The notes: a model not told the origin generated them from the letters alone. DNA of 64,000 bases from Pontiellaceae bacterium B12219 (GCA_029432795.1 JARNMJ010000004.1:1-64000), one strand, 5' to 3'. Numbered from the stretch's first letter, positions 19,926-29,539 are shown. Numbers and translations: made by a program.

Positions 19926-21361
19926 GTTTGAGATACATAACATTATTGAGTCTAATCTGTGCCGGATGCACTTCGTTTGGCGGGGCGGAAGCACCGAATG
20001 CGAGCCATCAAAAAAATATATTGCTGCTCTGCATCGACGATCTGCGGCCGGAGCTGAATTGCTTTGGGGCAACACATATCCATTCGCCGAATATCGATCG
20101 ACTTGCATCCGGGGGGCGCGCATTTCATCGCCACTATGTTAATGCGCCCAGTTGCGGGCCTTCCCGCTACGCCATGCTGACGGGGCGCTATCCGGTTAAG
20201 GGGCGGGGTAACGAACAGCTGCGTGTGCGGGCAAAGGACGTGGCCGAAGATCCAGCGGGGGTTCCGCCAAGCATGCCCGAATGGTTCCGGATGCATGGCT
20301 ATACCACCGTTTCGGTAGGGAAAGTTTCGCACTATCCGGGCGGACGATACGGAAATGGATGGGCTGATGAATCGCTGCCGGAGCTGCCGAACGCGTGGGA
20401 CCGGCACCTGATGCCGGTCGGTGAGTGGGAAAATCCGCTGGGAGCGATGCACGGGTATGCCAACGGAAAAAAGCGAATCAAGGCGAGCGGGGAGAATTTT
20501 GTGTATGAGTCGGTGGAAGGACCGGACACCATCTATCCGGACGGATTGATTGCCGAAGAAGGGGTCCGGCAGCTGGAAGAATTGGCGACTGGGGGTAAAC
20601 CGTTCTTTCTGGCGATTGGACTGATTAAGCCGCATCTCCCGTTTGGGGCCCCCAAAAAATATCTGGATTTGTATGATGGGGTTGCGATTCCGCCGATTCC
20701 CCACGCCGGGAAGCCGGCGGGCCAAACCACCTGGCATGGGTCTGGCGAATTTATGGGATACAACCGCTGGGGCAAAGACCCGCGCGACGATCAGGCGTTT
20801 GCCGACGAGGTGCGCAGGCATTATGCCGCCTGCGTCAGCTATGCCGACAAACAGGTTGGCGATATTCTGGCCAAACTGAAGGAGACCGGCGCAGATCGGG
20901 ATACGATCATCATGCTGTGGGGCGACCATGGCTGGCATTTGGGAGAACACAGCATCTGGGGCAAACACAGTCTGTTTGAAGAGGCGCTGCGCTCGCCGCT
21001 GATCGTATACTATCCAGGCATTGGAAAAGCGGGGCAGGAAAGTGATGCGGTGGTTGAAACCGTAGATCTTTTTCCGACGCTGTGCAATCTGACCGGCGTT
21101 GATGTTCCGGATTTTACGCAGGGTATTTCGCTTCAACCTCTTTTAAACGATCCCGCAGCTTCAGGCCATGGGGCGATTGCCTGCTGGAATAACAAAGAAA
21201 CCATTCGCACCGATCGCTATCGGCTTGTCGTTCATCCATCGGGCGCAGTTGAGCTCTACGATCATACGAGCCCTGAAAAGGAGACGCTCAACATTGCCTC
21301 CGTACATCCTGATCTGGTCGTCACACTTAAAATGAAGCTCCGGAAACAATTGGAAAGGTGA
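19922..21361 (+). CDS. Sulfatase, iduronate-2-sulfatase-like (S1)
   Basis: 479 aa. The N-terminus MSLRYITLLSLICAGC resembles a lipoprotein signal, though the residue at -3 is not the usual Leu. The formylglycine motif is CGPSR (C78 in NAPSCGPSRYAMLTGRYP), as in choline and iduronate-2-sulfatase relatives. D39-D40 in CIDDLRPELNCFG and WGDHGWHLGEHSIWGKH are also characteristic of that branch (S1_7-like). The C-terminus ends in HTSPEKETLN. It is translationally coupled to the GH78-like enzyme, suggesting that the two act in sequence on one side chain. The substrate sulfate position cannot be read from sequence. Confidence 0.93.
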   Translation: MSLRYITLLSLICAGCTSFGGAEAPNASHQKNILLLCIDDLRPELNCFGATHIHSPNIDRLASGGRAFHRHYVNAPSCGPSRYAMLTGRYPVKGRGNEQLRVRAKDVAEDPAGVPPSMPEWFRMHGYTTVSVGKVSHYPGGRYGNGWADESLPELPNAWDRHLMPVGEWENPLGAMHGYANGKKRIKASGENFVYESVEGPDTIYPDGLIAEEGVRQLEELATGGKPFFLAIGLIKPHLPFGAPKKYLDLYDGVAIPPIPHAGKPAGQTTWHGSGEFMGYNRWGKDPRDDQAFADEVRRHYAACVSYADKQVGDILAKLKETGADRDTIIMLWGDHGWHLGEHSIWGKHSLFEEALRSPLIVYYPGIGKAGQESDAVVETVDLFPTLCNLTGVDVPDFTQGISLQPLLNDPAASGHGAIACWNNKETIRTDRYRLVVHPSGAVELYDHTSPEKETLNIASVHPDLVVTLKMKLRKQLER

Positions 21362-21396
21362 TTTGGTTCTGCCCGTTTCTATCCTGAACAGCGTGT

Positions 21397-21438
21397 CCCT
21401 CAAACGTGCGGTAGGCGGTTTGTTTATTTAAGGTAGTC
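21397..21438 (+). promoter_or_regulatory. Recurrent promoter-like motif, copy 3
   Basis: CCCTCAAACGTGCGGTAG (21397-21414), 16-base spacer, AGGTAGTC (21431-21438). It lies 183 bases before the start at 21598, in the 236-base gap after the sulfatase. The rest of the gap shows no gene. Confidence 0.45.
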
Positions 21439-21597
21439 TGGTGTTCAAATGGCAGGATTTTTTGGGGTTTCAGACTGTTCGATGACGGTTCCGTTTTGCG
21501 ATGCGAGCCGCAGGCATCCTGCTGCCTTTGTTTTATGAGCAATATAACCGACATACGACGAACCGTTGTATCTGAATATGGAAAAAGGAAGTGTAAA

Positions 21598-23244
21598 ATG
21601 AACAGAAGTACTCGATTTAAGTTTAAAAAATGGATGGCTGCAGGTGTTGGTCTGCTGGTTGGAACTACAGCCTTTGGGACTGAACGGATGGTGCTGGATA
21701 TGGTGCATCATAATCCCGGTGAAAAGCCGTATGATAGCGCCTATGTAGATCCGGCAGTGATTAAGGAAATGGGCTATAACGGAAAGGTTTATTTTCTCTT
21801 TGAGTCGCCCGCTTTGGCAATCAACTGGGAATCGGTTGATCCGGATATTCTGCCGAAAGGGTCCGAAGAGCGGGTATGGGTGGATGCGAAGGCGGCGCAG
21901 ATTCGGAAGATGCATGCGGCCTGTGCGGCACAGGATATCGATATTTATGCGATGTCGGATCTGGTACTTTTTCCGAAACGGTTAATTGAAAAATACGGCA
22001 TTGAAGAAACCTTCGGGGATCCCAAGAATCCGCAGGTTCAAAAATTATTGCGTGCGCAGATCAACGAGATGTTCGACCAGTTCCCCGACTTTGACGGGCT
22101 GGTTGTGCGCATAGGCGAAACCTATCTCCAGGATGCACCGTATCATCAGGGCCACATTCAGGATAAGACCGATGCGCAGGCGACGATCATTCCGTTAATG
22201 CAGCTGCTGCGTGAAGAGATCTGCGTGAAACGCGACAAAAAACTAATCTTCCGCACCTGGCGCGCTTTCGATAATAATGCGCCGCGGTATCAGGCCGTTA
22301 GCGACGCAGTGAAGCCGCACCCGAATCTGGTTATCAGTATTAAGCATTGTGAAGGCGATTTTTTCCGGACTAAACCGTATAGCCGTTGCATCGGAATGGG
22401 GCGGCATCCTCAGATTATTGAAGTCCAGTGTGCGCGGGAATATGAAGGAAAAGGGGCCTATCCGAACTATGTCGCCAACGGGGTCATTGAAGGTTTTGAA
22501 GAACATGCCGGGATGAAGGAGGAAATCAATAGTTTGCGTTCCTTCTACGAAAAGAGCCCGGGGCTCTTTGCCGGCGTTTGGACCTGGTCGCGCGGCGGAG
22601 GCTGGGCCGGTCCTTACGTTAAAAATGAAATGTGGTGCGATCTGAATGCCTGGGTAATGGCGCAGTGGGCATTGGATCCTTCCCAAAGTGAAGAGGCCGT
22701 TTTTAACCGTTATGCGATGGAACGGCTGAAGTTGAACGGCGAGGATGTTGCCACGTTTCGAAAGCTCTGCCTGCTCTCCGCTGATGCTGTAATCAACGGA
22801 AGGTATTCGGAGCGCGGAGGAATTCAGTATACATGGACACGGGATCAGGGAATCAGTTGGCCAAGCACCATAACCGATGCCGCTAAACAGCAGCGTAACC
22901 TGAAGAAGAAGGATGAGGCGATTGCCCAATGGGAGGAGATTGTCTCACTGGCGAAATCTATTCAGTGGGCCGATGAATCAACGCGGGAGCATGCCATCGG
23001 CTCGGCCTGTTATGGGCTGCGGCTCTACGAAATCTACCGGAGCATTATTTATCTGGCTGACGCAGAAGCGCATCAGAATCAATCCGGAATTCAGCAATGG
23101 ATCCAGGCGTATGATGAGGCCTGGGCAGCCTATAAACAATTGCCGGAACAATACCCATCCGTCGCGTCGCTGTACACTCAGGATTATACCAGAGGAATTA
23201 AAAGTCCTGCTGACCAAAACGTGGATCGTTTGCGCAATGATTAG
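21598..23244 (+). CDS. Secreted putative glycoside hydrolase, family not recognised
   Basis: 548 aa from the ATG at 21598, chosen because AAAAAGGAAG sits just upstream and it opens a signal peptide (KKWMAAGVGLLVGTTAFG); the frame itself is open further upstream. The body looks like a TIM barrel: VKEMGYNGKVYFLFE-like openings, FDGLVVRIGETYLQD, KKLIFRTWRAFDN, HPNLVISIKHCEGDF, IIEVQCAREYEGKGAYP and GVWTWSRGGGWAGPY. The pattern of acidic residues at strand ends (the Glu of RIGETY, the Glu of IEVQCAREYEG) recalls GH67/GH115-type barrels, but I cannot assign a family. The C-terminal ~170 residues are helical. Its position between sulfatase and GH29 suggests a role in polysaccharide breakdown. Confidence 0.6.
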   Translation: MNRSTRFKFKKWMAAGVGLLVGTTAFGTERMVLDMVHHNPGEKPYDSAYVDPAVIKEMGYNGKVYFLFESPALAINWESVDPDILPKGSEERVWVDAKAAQIRKMHAACAAQDIDIYAMSDLVLFPKRLIEKYGIEETFGDPKNPQVQKLLRAQINEMFDQFPDFDGLVVRIGETYLQDAPYHQGHIQDKTDAQATIIPLMQLLREEICVKRDKKLIFRTWRAFDNNAPRYQAVSDAVKPHPNLVISIKHCEGDFFRTKPYSRCIGMGRHPQIIEVQCAREYEGKGAYPNYVANGVIEGFEEHAGMKEEINSLRSFYEKSPGLFAGVWTWSRGGGWAGPYVKNEMWCDLNAWVMAQWALDPSQSEEAVFNRYAMERLKLNGEDVATFRKLCLLSADAVINGRYSERGGIQYTWTRDQGISWPSTITDAAKQQRNLKKKDEAIAQWEEIVSLAKSIQWADESTREHAIGSACYGLRLYEIYRSIIYLADAEAHQNQSGIQQWIQAYDEAWAAYKQLPEQYPSVASLYTQDYTRGIKSPADQNVDRLRND

Positions 23245-23405
23245 GGGCGGAGCGACAGGAGTTCAGAACCATGGCGTATGCAGAACATATGGAAAACCGG
23301 CAGAATCAACGAACTTCCAGTGGCAAAAACTCCTGACTCCTTCTTCAGCGTGCGACTATACGATATCTATTGAACTTCAATCGAACGTTTGAATGGTAGC
23401 GGCAT

Positions 23406-23447
23406 CCCCTAAACACGCGATACCTGAGTTGTATTTTTCCGATATAT
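23406..23447 (+). promoter_or_regulatory. Recurrent promoter-like motif, copy 4
   Basis: CCCCTAAACACGCGATAC (23406-23423), 16-base spacer, CGATATAT (23440-23447), 73 bases before the GH29 start at 23497. The motif is preceded by GGCAT, as in copy 5. Confidence 0.45.
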
Positions 23448-23496
23448 TTATGACAGGTTGTTAGCGATCACTAATAGGGTTACAGGAAGAGTGTAG

Positions 23497-25002
23497 ATGA
23501 AAAATTTGACGATTAAACAGGCGGTATGCGCAGGAGCGATCCTGCTGACGGGTATGGCTTCTGTGGCACAGATAGAGCCGACGTGGGAGTCTTTGGCGGC
23601 GAACTATGAGGTGCCGGACTGGTTTGTAGATGGGAAACTGGGGGTTTGGTTTCACTGGGGGATTCCATCCTCAATCAAGGATGGGCGGCCTCATGACGGT
23701 TCGCACTATGGCGCGTGGATGTATGGAACCGAGGGGCAGCTGAGTGCGGCAAAGCATCCTGAAGCGGTTCAACGACTGACGGATTGGCATGATCAGACTT
23801 ATGGGCTGCATGCGGAGTTCGGTTATGAAGATCTGATTCCGGAGTTTACGGCTGAAAACTGGGATCCGGATACCCTCGTGGCTACGGTGAAGGATGTCGG
23901 TGCGCGTTTTATTATGCCTGTGGCCTGCCATCACGATAATTTTGATATGTATGACTCCTCCCATCCCTGGAACTCCGTGGATATGGGGCCGAAGCGGGAT
24001 ACGCTGAAGGAGTGGAAGGCGGCGGCAGCCAAACATGGCCTTAAGTTCGGCGTCTCAACACACCTGTACTGGTCACCGCGATTCTTTAACAGTGCCCGGA
24101 AATACCAGAAAAAGGGCACGCTGGCATGGTCATTGTTTAACATGGATTATGACCCGATGGGCTATTCCGGTCAGGACAGCTGGAATGAACACTGGTATGT
24201 GCGCTGTTGGGAAATTATTGAAAAGTATGATCCCGATATGTTCAACAACGATTCGCCTTATCCGACGCTTAAAAGCGGAAACGGGCTTGGGATTAAGCTG
24301 TTCACGGACTATGTGAATAAGGACCTTCAGGAAAATAACGGCAAACAGGGTGTGGTTCTCTCATTCAAGGATTCAAAGGCAAATAAGGCGGCTTTTACCT
24401 ATAATATGGAGCGCGGCAGTGCGGCTCAGATTGAGCCGGAACCCTGGATGTGGGCGACGGACCTTTCCGGAACCTGGTTTTATCGAGACGGTGCCCGCAA
24501 CCGAATGCCTGTTCCGGTGATGGTCGGCAATGCGATCGATTCCATAAGTAAAAATGGTGTCGTAATGCTAAATATTGCGCTTAAAGGCGATGGTACGATT
24601 CCGGATAACCAGATGGAATATCTGAATGCGTTCCGTGATTTCATGCAGGTAAACGGCGAGGGAATATACGGTTCCAGACCCTGGAAAATATTCGGCGAAG
24701 GACCGTTGGTTATTCAGGACGGGCGTGGTAATGAAAATACCGCACTATGGTGTCAAGAGGACATTCGTTTTACGATCAAAGGCGGAAACCTGTACGCGTT
24801 TGTGCTGGCTCCGCCGACGGAAGATATTGTGATTAAAACGTTCGCCAAAGGCGGGGAGTTGGAAAAAACGATTGAAAGCATCCATCTGATGGGCAGTAAT
24901 GAAAGAATCGTTTGGAAACAAACGGATAAAGGTCTGGTGATCAGATGTCCCGAAGCGCAGCCTGGGCTTTACGTCAGTGGATTCAGAATTGTTTTAAACT
25001 GA
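23497..25002 (+). CDS. GH29 alpha-L-fucosidase
   Basis: 501 aa. The signal peptide (AGAILLTGMASVAQ) is followed directly by the catalytic barrel: WFVDGKLGVWFHWGIPS, a PVACHHDNFDMYDS variant of the KHHDGF motif, and FGVSTHLYWSPRFF. The nucleophile position falls at D252 in YDPDMFNNDSPYP, where most GH29 proteins have (L/M)WFD. The Trp-Phe replacement by Asn-Asn makes this a divergent member. A C-terminal beta-sandwich (about 380-501) follows NGVVMLNIALKGDGTIPD, the GH29 'LLNIGP' equivalent. GH29 enzymes are retaining exo-fucosidases. Ribosome site AGGAAG precedes the ATG. It is followed by a sulfatase 168 bases downstream. Confidence 0.87.
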   Translation: MKNLTIKQAVCAGAILLTGMASVAQIEPTWESLAANYEVPDWFVDGKLGVWFHWGIPSSIKDGRPHDGSHYGAWMYGTEGQLSAAKHPEAVQRLTDWHDQTYGLHAEFGYEDLIPEFTAENWDPDTLVATVKDVGARFIMPVACHHDNFDMYDSSHPWNSVDMGPKRDTLKEWKAAAAKHGLKFGVSTHLYWSPRFFNSARKYQKKGTLAWSLFNMDYDPMGYSGQDSWNEHWYVRCWEIIEKYDPDMFNNDSPYPTLKSGNGLGIKLFTDYVNKDLQENNGKQGVVLSFKDSKANKAAFTYNMERGSAAQIEPEPWMWATDLSGTWFYRDGARNRMPVPVMVGNAIDSISKNGVVMLNIALKGDGTIPDNQMEYLNAFRDFMQVNGEGIYGSRPWKIFGEGPLVIQDGRGNENTALWCQEDIRFTIKGGNLYAFVLAPPTEDIVIKTFAKGGELEKTIESIHLMGSNERIVWKQTDKGLVIRCPEAQPGLYVSGFRIVLN

Positions 25003-25170
25003 TGGGCTGAAGTGGCAGGAAGCATGAAATATGAACTATGACAGATGAGCTATGAAGGTCAGTCGGTGTTGGCCATTCTTGTTAATGGGGTCGTAGACCC
25101 ACTCTCACAGTTCATCTTTCATTTTTCCTCTTTTAGGAACGCAGCGTGGAAAGAATAAAGGTGTCGTGAA

Positions 25171-26697
25171 ATGAAAAATATGAAATTGAAAATTATGGGG
25201 GGGGTGATGCTGTGCATGCTCATGGGGGAAGCAGCAGAGCGACCGAATATTATCTTTATTCTGGGCGATGACATGGGCTATGGATCGGTACAGGCCAATA
25301 ACGAAAAATGCACCATTCCGACGCCGCATTTGAACCGCCTGGTTGAGGAAGGGATGAATTTTACGGATGCGCATACCGATACCTCGGTCTGCACGCCGAC
25401 GCGCTACGGCCTGCTGACGGGGCGCTACAGCTGGCGCTCGGGGTTGAAAAGCGGCGTGACCTGGGCGTATTTCCCTTCGTTGATCGAGCCGGAAATTGTG
25501 ACGGTGGCCGAAGTGCTTCGCGATGCGGGCTACGACACCGGCATGGTCGGTAAATGGCATCTGGGCCTCGATTTCACGAACAAGGACGGACAGACCGTTG
25601 CGGAGGAGATGAGCCTGGATCAGCATCACTTTGTGAACTGCGGTGATTTCAGGGCGGTTGATTTAAAGTACAACTGGAAGAAGCTCGATTTCACACAGCC
25701 GATCAAAGGCGGGCCGGTCGATCACGGCTTCAACTATTACTTCGGTGACGATATTCCCAACATGCCGCCGTATGTCTTTTATAAAAACAATCGGATTGTC
25801 GAACAGCCGACCGTTCCGAAGCCCAAAGAGATGTTTGGTCTTCCCGGTCCCATGGTGCCGGGCTGGACACTCGAAGCCGTTATGCCGGCCCTGACCAAGG
25901 ATGCGCAGCGCTATATCGCGGAAAAAGCACACGGGGATAAGCCGTTCTTTCTCTATTTTTCGCTCAACTCGCCGCATACCCCCATCGCGCCTTCCGATGA
26001 ATTCAAGGGCAAGAGCGGGCTGAACACCTATGCGGATTGGATTATGCAGACCGATGCGGCGGTCGGCGCGGTGCTCCAGACCCTGGATGAACAGGGCATT
26101 GCCGATAACACATTGGTTATCTTTTCCACTGACAATGGAAGTACCGGCCCCGAATTGAATCAATTAAAAAAGATGGGATGTGATCTGACCCATCAATTCC
26201 GGGGGCAGAAACGCAGTCTGTATGAAGGTGGGCATCGTGTGCCGTATATCGTCCGCTGGCCGGGCGTGACGCCGCGGGGCAGTTCGTGCGACGCCACGAT
26301 CTGTCTGAATGATTTTATGGCCACCGCCGCTGAGATTGCCGGCATTCAGTTGGATGAAAATGCGGGGCCGGACAGTCGCACTATCCTGCCGCTCTATCAG
26401 GGGAAAACCCGCGCGGAAGATCCGGCGGTGATCCATCATGATTTCGACGGTGGCTATGCCATTCGCCAGGGCAATTGGAAGCTGGTGTTTTCGCTGAACC
26501 GCAAAACGAAAACCTTCACCCGCGAACTCTACAACCTGAAAGACGATATCAAAGAAACCAATGATGTGATCAGTCAATATCCGGAAGTGGCCGCAGAACT
26601 CAGTCAGCTTTTTGAGACACAGGTTAAAAACGGCCGCAGCACACCGGGTCCGAAACAGGAAAATCTGGAAGATCCGGACTGGCTGTTGCCTTTTTAA
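25171..26697 (+). CDS. Sulfatase (S1, formylglycine type, CTPTR variant)
   Basis: 508 aa with a short signal peptide (MGGVMLCMLMGEAAE). The formylglycine cysteine is C74 in VCTPTRYGLLTGRYSWR; Thr replaces the more common Ser, which is within the accepted C-x-P/A-S/T-R consensus. D33-D34 in LGDDMGYGS, GKWHLGLDF and FSTDNGSTGPE complete the site. The family resemblance is to the sulfatases at 10013 and 16397 (LNSPHTPIAP, GGYAIRQGNWKLVFS). It is the last gene of the first plus-strand block. The 206-base convergent gap to the response regulator contains only a degraded repeat. Confidence 0.93.
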   Translation: MKNMKLKIMGGVMLCMLMGEAAERPNIIFILGDDMGYGSVQANNEKCTIPTPHLNRLVEEGMNFTDAHTDTSVCTPTRYGLLTGRYSWRSGLKSGVTWAYFPSLIEPEIVTVAEVLRDAGYDTGMVGKWHLGLDFTNKDGQTVAEEMSLDQHHFVNCGDFRAVDLKYNWKKLDFTQPIKGGPVDHGFNYYFGDDIPNMPPYVFYKNNRIVEQPTVPKPKEMFGLPGPMVPGWTLEAVMPALTKDAQRYIAEKAHGDKPFFLYFSLNSPHTPIAPSDEFKGKSGLNTYADWIMQTDAAVGAVLQTLDEQGIADNTLVIFSTDNGSTGPELNQLKKMGCDLTHQFRGQKRSLYEGGHRVPYIVRWPGVTPRGSSCDATICLNDFMATAAEIAGIQLDENAGPDSRTILPLYQGKTRAEDPAVIHHDFDGGYAIRQGNWKLVFSLNRKTKTFTRELYNLKDDIKETNDVISQYPEVAAELSQLFETQVKNGRSTPGPKQENLEDPDWLLPF

Positions 26698-26903
26698 AGG
26701 CGGTATTTAAATAATACCAATCGAAATAATTTTTCGGTATAAATTTAATTCCTCGCAGAGACGCCGGGAACGCAGAGAAAATCTGTAATACGGCTCTGCG
26801 CGAAATACCTCGGCAGTTTGGCCCCGTATGTCCGAGGTTTTAAGATGCTTTTCAAGCAGACTATACCCTATGGTGAGCAGATGATATTTTCTGTTAATCT
26901 GGA

Positions 26904-27569
26904 TCAAGGCTCCGGAGAGAAAATTCCAAGCCGATGGGCTTTGTTGACCGCGGCAGCTGCGTTTTGGACTTCGAGTTTTTCGTAGATGTGGCGGACGTGG
27001 TCGGCAACAGTCGTAAAAGCGATTCCCAGTTGATCGGCAATTTCTTTTTTTAACAACCCTTCCCCGATAAGGATCAGTATTTCAAGTTCCCGGGAGGATA
27101 GTTCTTTTTCAAGAGGAACTTTGTCTGTGCGTTTGGCCAGGGTGTCGAGAATGAATCGAGCTACTTGAGGGTCGAGCGTTGCTCCGCCATTCATGACCGT
27201 GTTGATGCCGTCCTTGATCTGGGTAACCGTCGCTGATTTTAACAGATAGCCTTTTGCACCTAATGAAATTGCTTTTAAAACATCATTCTGATTATCGGAC
27301 TGCGTCAGGATGATGACTTTAAGGCTGGGAATGGTTTGTTTGAAAAAGGGCAATGCTTCGAGTCCGGAAATACCCGGAAGATTCAAGTCGAGCAGGAGGA
27401 GGTCAGGTTCGATACGAGTCGTCATATCCTGCAGGCTGCGAAGGGCAATTTCAGCGGTCGTGAACTGGCTGATCAGCTCGATCTTCTCTTCTCCTTTCAA
27501 TGCCCTGGCAATGACTTCGCGGTATCCTGCATGATCTTCAATGAGCATAACTTTTATTAATGATTTCAT
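26904..27569 (-). CDS. NarL/LuxR-type response regulator
   Basis: 221 aa. An N-terminal receiver domain has acidic pocket E11-D12 in MLIEDHAGYREV, phosphoacceptor D61 in DLLLLDLNLPG, and conserved Thr/Ser and Lys in LTQSDNQND and GAKGYLLKSAT. The C-terminal LuxR helix-turn-helix (about 155-215) contains LSSRELEILILIGEGLLKKEIADQLG and TTVADHVRHIYEKL. Its start overlaps the kinase stop by ATGA, so the pair is co-translated. It is about 65% alike by eye to the regulator at 63099. The most likely targets are the surrounding glycan-degradation genes, possibly through the recurrent motif, but this is inference. Confidence 0.93.
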   Translation of the reverse strand: MKSLIKVMLIEDHAGYREVIARALKGEEKIELISQFTTAEIALRSLQDMTTRIEPDLLLLDLNLPGISGLEALPFFKQTIPSLKVIILTQSDNQNDVLKAISLGAKGYLLKSATVTQIKDGINTVMNGGATLDPQVARFILDTLAKRTDKVPLEKELSSRELEILILIGEGLLKKEIADQLGIAFTTVADHVRHIYEKLEVQNAAAAVNKAHRLGIFSPEP

Positions 27570-29539
27570 AGTTTTATCTTCTTCATTTTTTCAAGAATCC
27601 AGCGGTGAACTTTTAGACGCAGGTGTATGCGTGAGCCGCCTTCCGGAGGGGACTCGACCCATAATCGGGCACGGAGCAGTCGGGCACGACGCGTCAGTGA
27701 AGGGGGCGTGACCCCATTCAGGCCAAACCCGTTATCGGAGATGATAAGTTCAATTTGGTGCGGATCGGCGATCAGGCGGGCATTCACCTCCGTGGCATTG
27801 GAATGGCGAATAATATTGGCGAGGCACTCTTTATAAAAAAAGAAGAGGTCGACTCGGTACCGCGGCTTGAGCTGCCGCAGTATTTTCTCTCCCTGGAATG
27901 AAAGTTCATAGCTTAGGTCGCCCAGGAGCCGCGCACTGGAGCGTTTCATCTCTTCGGCCAGGTCTTCACAAAGTCCTTTGGCTTCCAGCATATTTGTGCA
28001 ATAGCGGGCGGCGGCACCACTGCGTTCCGTGAAGACGCGGGAGCGTTCGAGCAGTTCGAGCAGTTCTTCGCGGGAATCAATGGCTTCCCGCGCGAGGTCG
28101 CCGAGCATGCCGATTGTGTGCAGGTTTGCTCCAAGCTCGTCATGCAGGTCGGCGGCAAAACGTTCTTTGATACGGGTTAACTGCCGCATTCGGATATTCC
28201 GATCAATGAGGATGGTAAAGCCGATGCCTGCCGCGAAGAGAGCCGTGAGCCAGCTCATGCGGTGAAGGTGTTTCTTTTGCGCGGCATAGCGGCGGGTGAG
28301 TTCGGTTGCGATTCGGGGGCGTTCTGCTTCGAGATCATGACGAAGCGCCAGTTGATTCAGCCAATCCCGTAAGGGAAGAATCTGTCCGAAATAGTTGAGT
28401 CCGTCAGTCATGTTCGATAGGGATCGATCGCTTGTTATGGTTAGAAACTTGCTGGTAAGTGGTTTTCCCCGGGCATGGTTGATCCCATTCTCAAACAGTT
28501 CAATTTCTGCAAATCCAAGGCGATGGCCTTTAAAAATGCTGGGCTCGAGTGCTGTCAGCCGAATATATCGTGTGGATATTGCGGGGGTATTCCACCACAT
28601 AATGGGGGCTGTTTGATAGATGTCAGAACACCATGCGTCGACGAGGATGCTGGCATCAGAAAAGTCCGGTTGCAGGGCACCTTCTATTTTAAAATGCTGA
28701 GGAATTCCGAACCCATTCGGATTCGACTGAGGAATGGTATCGCTTTGATCTATCGCATGGAGGCTGATCTGAGAGATGGAGCGGGCATTCCCTAAGTCGA
28801 GCGTGATAGTCGGATGTTTCCCCTCAATAACAGTTCCAAGAAAGGCGATGCTTTTTTCGCCGGTTGCTGCATCCATTAAATAAGGAACGGACCCATCCGT
28901 TAAATATGCCGCTCCCCATGGACCGGAATTTGCATCCAGAGACGGTCGGCCTGAATAGGAAACCGAGCTTCTTAAAGCGACATTCTTCCCCTCACTGAAA
29001 ACGAGCAGTTCCGCGAGTTGGAGAGCAAAATAAGAATCCAACCCCCGGGGAGAGAGTTTGCCTGCTTCGATCCGAACCCAGGAGGCTCTGACTTTTGGGC
29101 ATGGGATAACAACGGGGGCAATGCGGGGCAGCAGTTTGTCTTTTTCGGTGAAGTCGGCGATGAGTGTACCTTGTTTATCCTGAGCTGTGCCGGCAAGAAC
29201 GCGGAACTCAAGGGGGAAACCTTCAGCTTGAAGTCCGTTTTTGCTATCATGCAGCAGTGTGGGTATCAGGATAATTTCTTCGACCGGTATCTCCTGCCCC
29301 CAATCGACTTCAACCCACTCCGGATGATCCGAGGTTGGGTTCGCTTCGGTTCGGAATCCGTTGGATCCGGTTCCGCTGCGCAGGCTGTAACTGGCGAGCT
29401 GTTCGAGTTCCATATCGATCGTTGAAAGTCGTTGTTCGAGTTCTTTCATGGAACGGGTCGCAAGGGGGACGTCTGCGTTAGCCATGAAACCGGAATGTGA
29501 TCCCAGTGTAAATAGACAGAATGTAATTAATCGCCGCAT
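27566..29539 (-). CDS. Sensor histidine kinase with discoidin-like input domains
   Basis: 657 aa. A signal peptide is followed by a long extracytoplasmic region (about 25-415) containing two F5/8-type C (discoidin)-like beta-sandwiches: HPEWVEVDWGQEIPVEEIIL ... and HPTITLDLGNARSISQISLHA ... STRYIRLTALEPSIFKGHRL. This fold often binds sugars. One transmembrane helix (WLTALFAAGIGFTILI) leads to a HisKA_3 dimerisation domain with H466 in FAADLHDELGANLHTIGML, the N-box YKECLANIIRHSNATEV and G-box SDNGFGL. This is the NarX/DegS-type kinase class. A kinase carrying lectin-like sensors inside a glycan locus suggests direct sensing of oligosaccharides. Confidence 0.88.
   Translation of the reverse strand: MRRLITFCLFTLGSHSGFMANADVPLATRSMKELEQRLSTIDMELEQLASYSLRSGTGSNGFRTEANPTSDHPEWVEVDWGQEIPVEEIILIPTLLHDSKNGLQAEGFPLEFRVLAGTAQDKQGTLIADFTEKDKLLPRIAPVVIPCPKVRASWVRIEAGKLSPRGLDSYFALQLAELLVFSEGKNVALRSSVSYSGRPSLDANSGPWGAAYLTDGSVPYLMDAATGEKSIAFLGTVIEGKHPTITLDLGNARSISQISLHAIDQSDTIPQSNPNGFGIPQHFKIEGALQPDFSDASILVDAWCSDIYQTAPIMWWNTPAISTRYIRLTALEPSIFKGHRLGFAEIELFENGINHARGKPLTSKFLTITSDRSLSNMTDGLNYFGQILPLRDWLNQLALRHDLEAERPRIATELTRRYAAQKKHLHRMSWLTALFAAGIGFTILIDRNIRMRQLTRIKERFAADLHDELGANLHTIGMLGDLAREAIDSREELLELLERSRVFTERSGAAARYCTNMLEAKGLCEDLAEEMKRSSARLLGDLSYELSFQGEKILRQLKPRYRVDLFFFYKECLANIIRHSNATEVNARLIADPHQIELIISDNGFGLNGVTPPSLTRRARLLRARLWVESPPEGGSRIHLRLKVHRWILEKMKKIKL

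Noticed and set aside
26754-26778. Repeat-like sequence CGCAGAGACGCC...CGCAGAG in the convergent gap
   Set aside because: It resembles a common extragenic repeat, but only one degenerate copy is present and no function or boundary can be shown.
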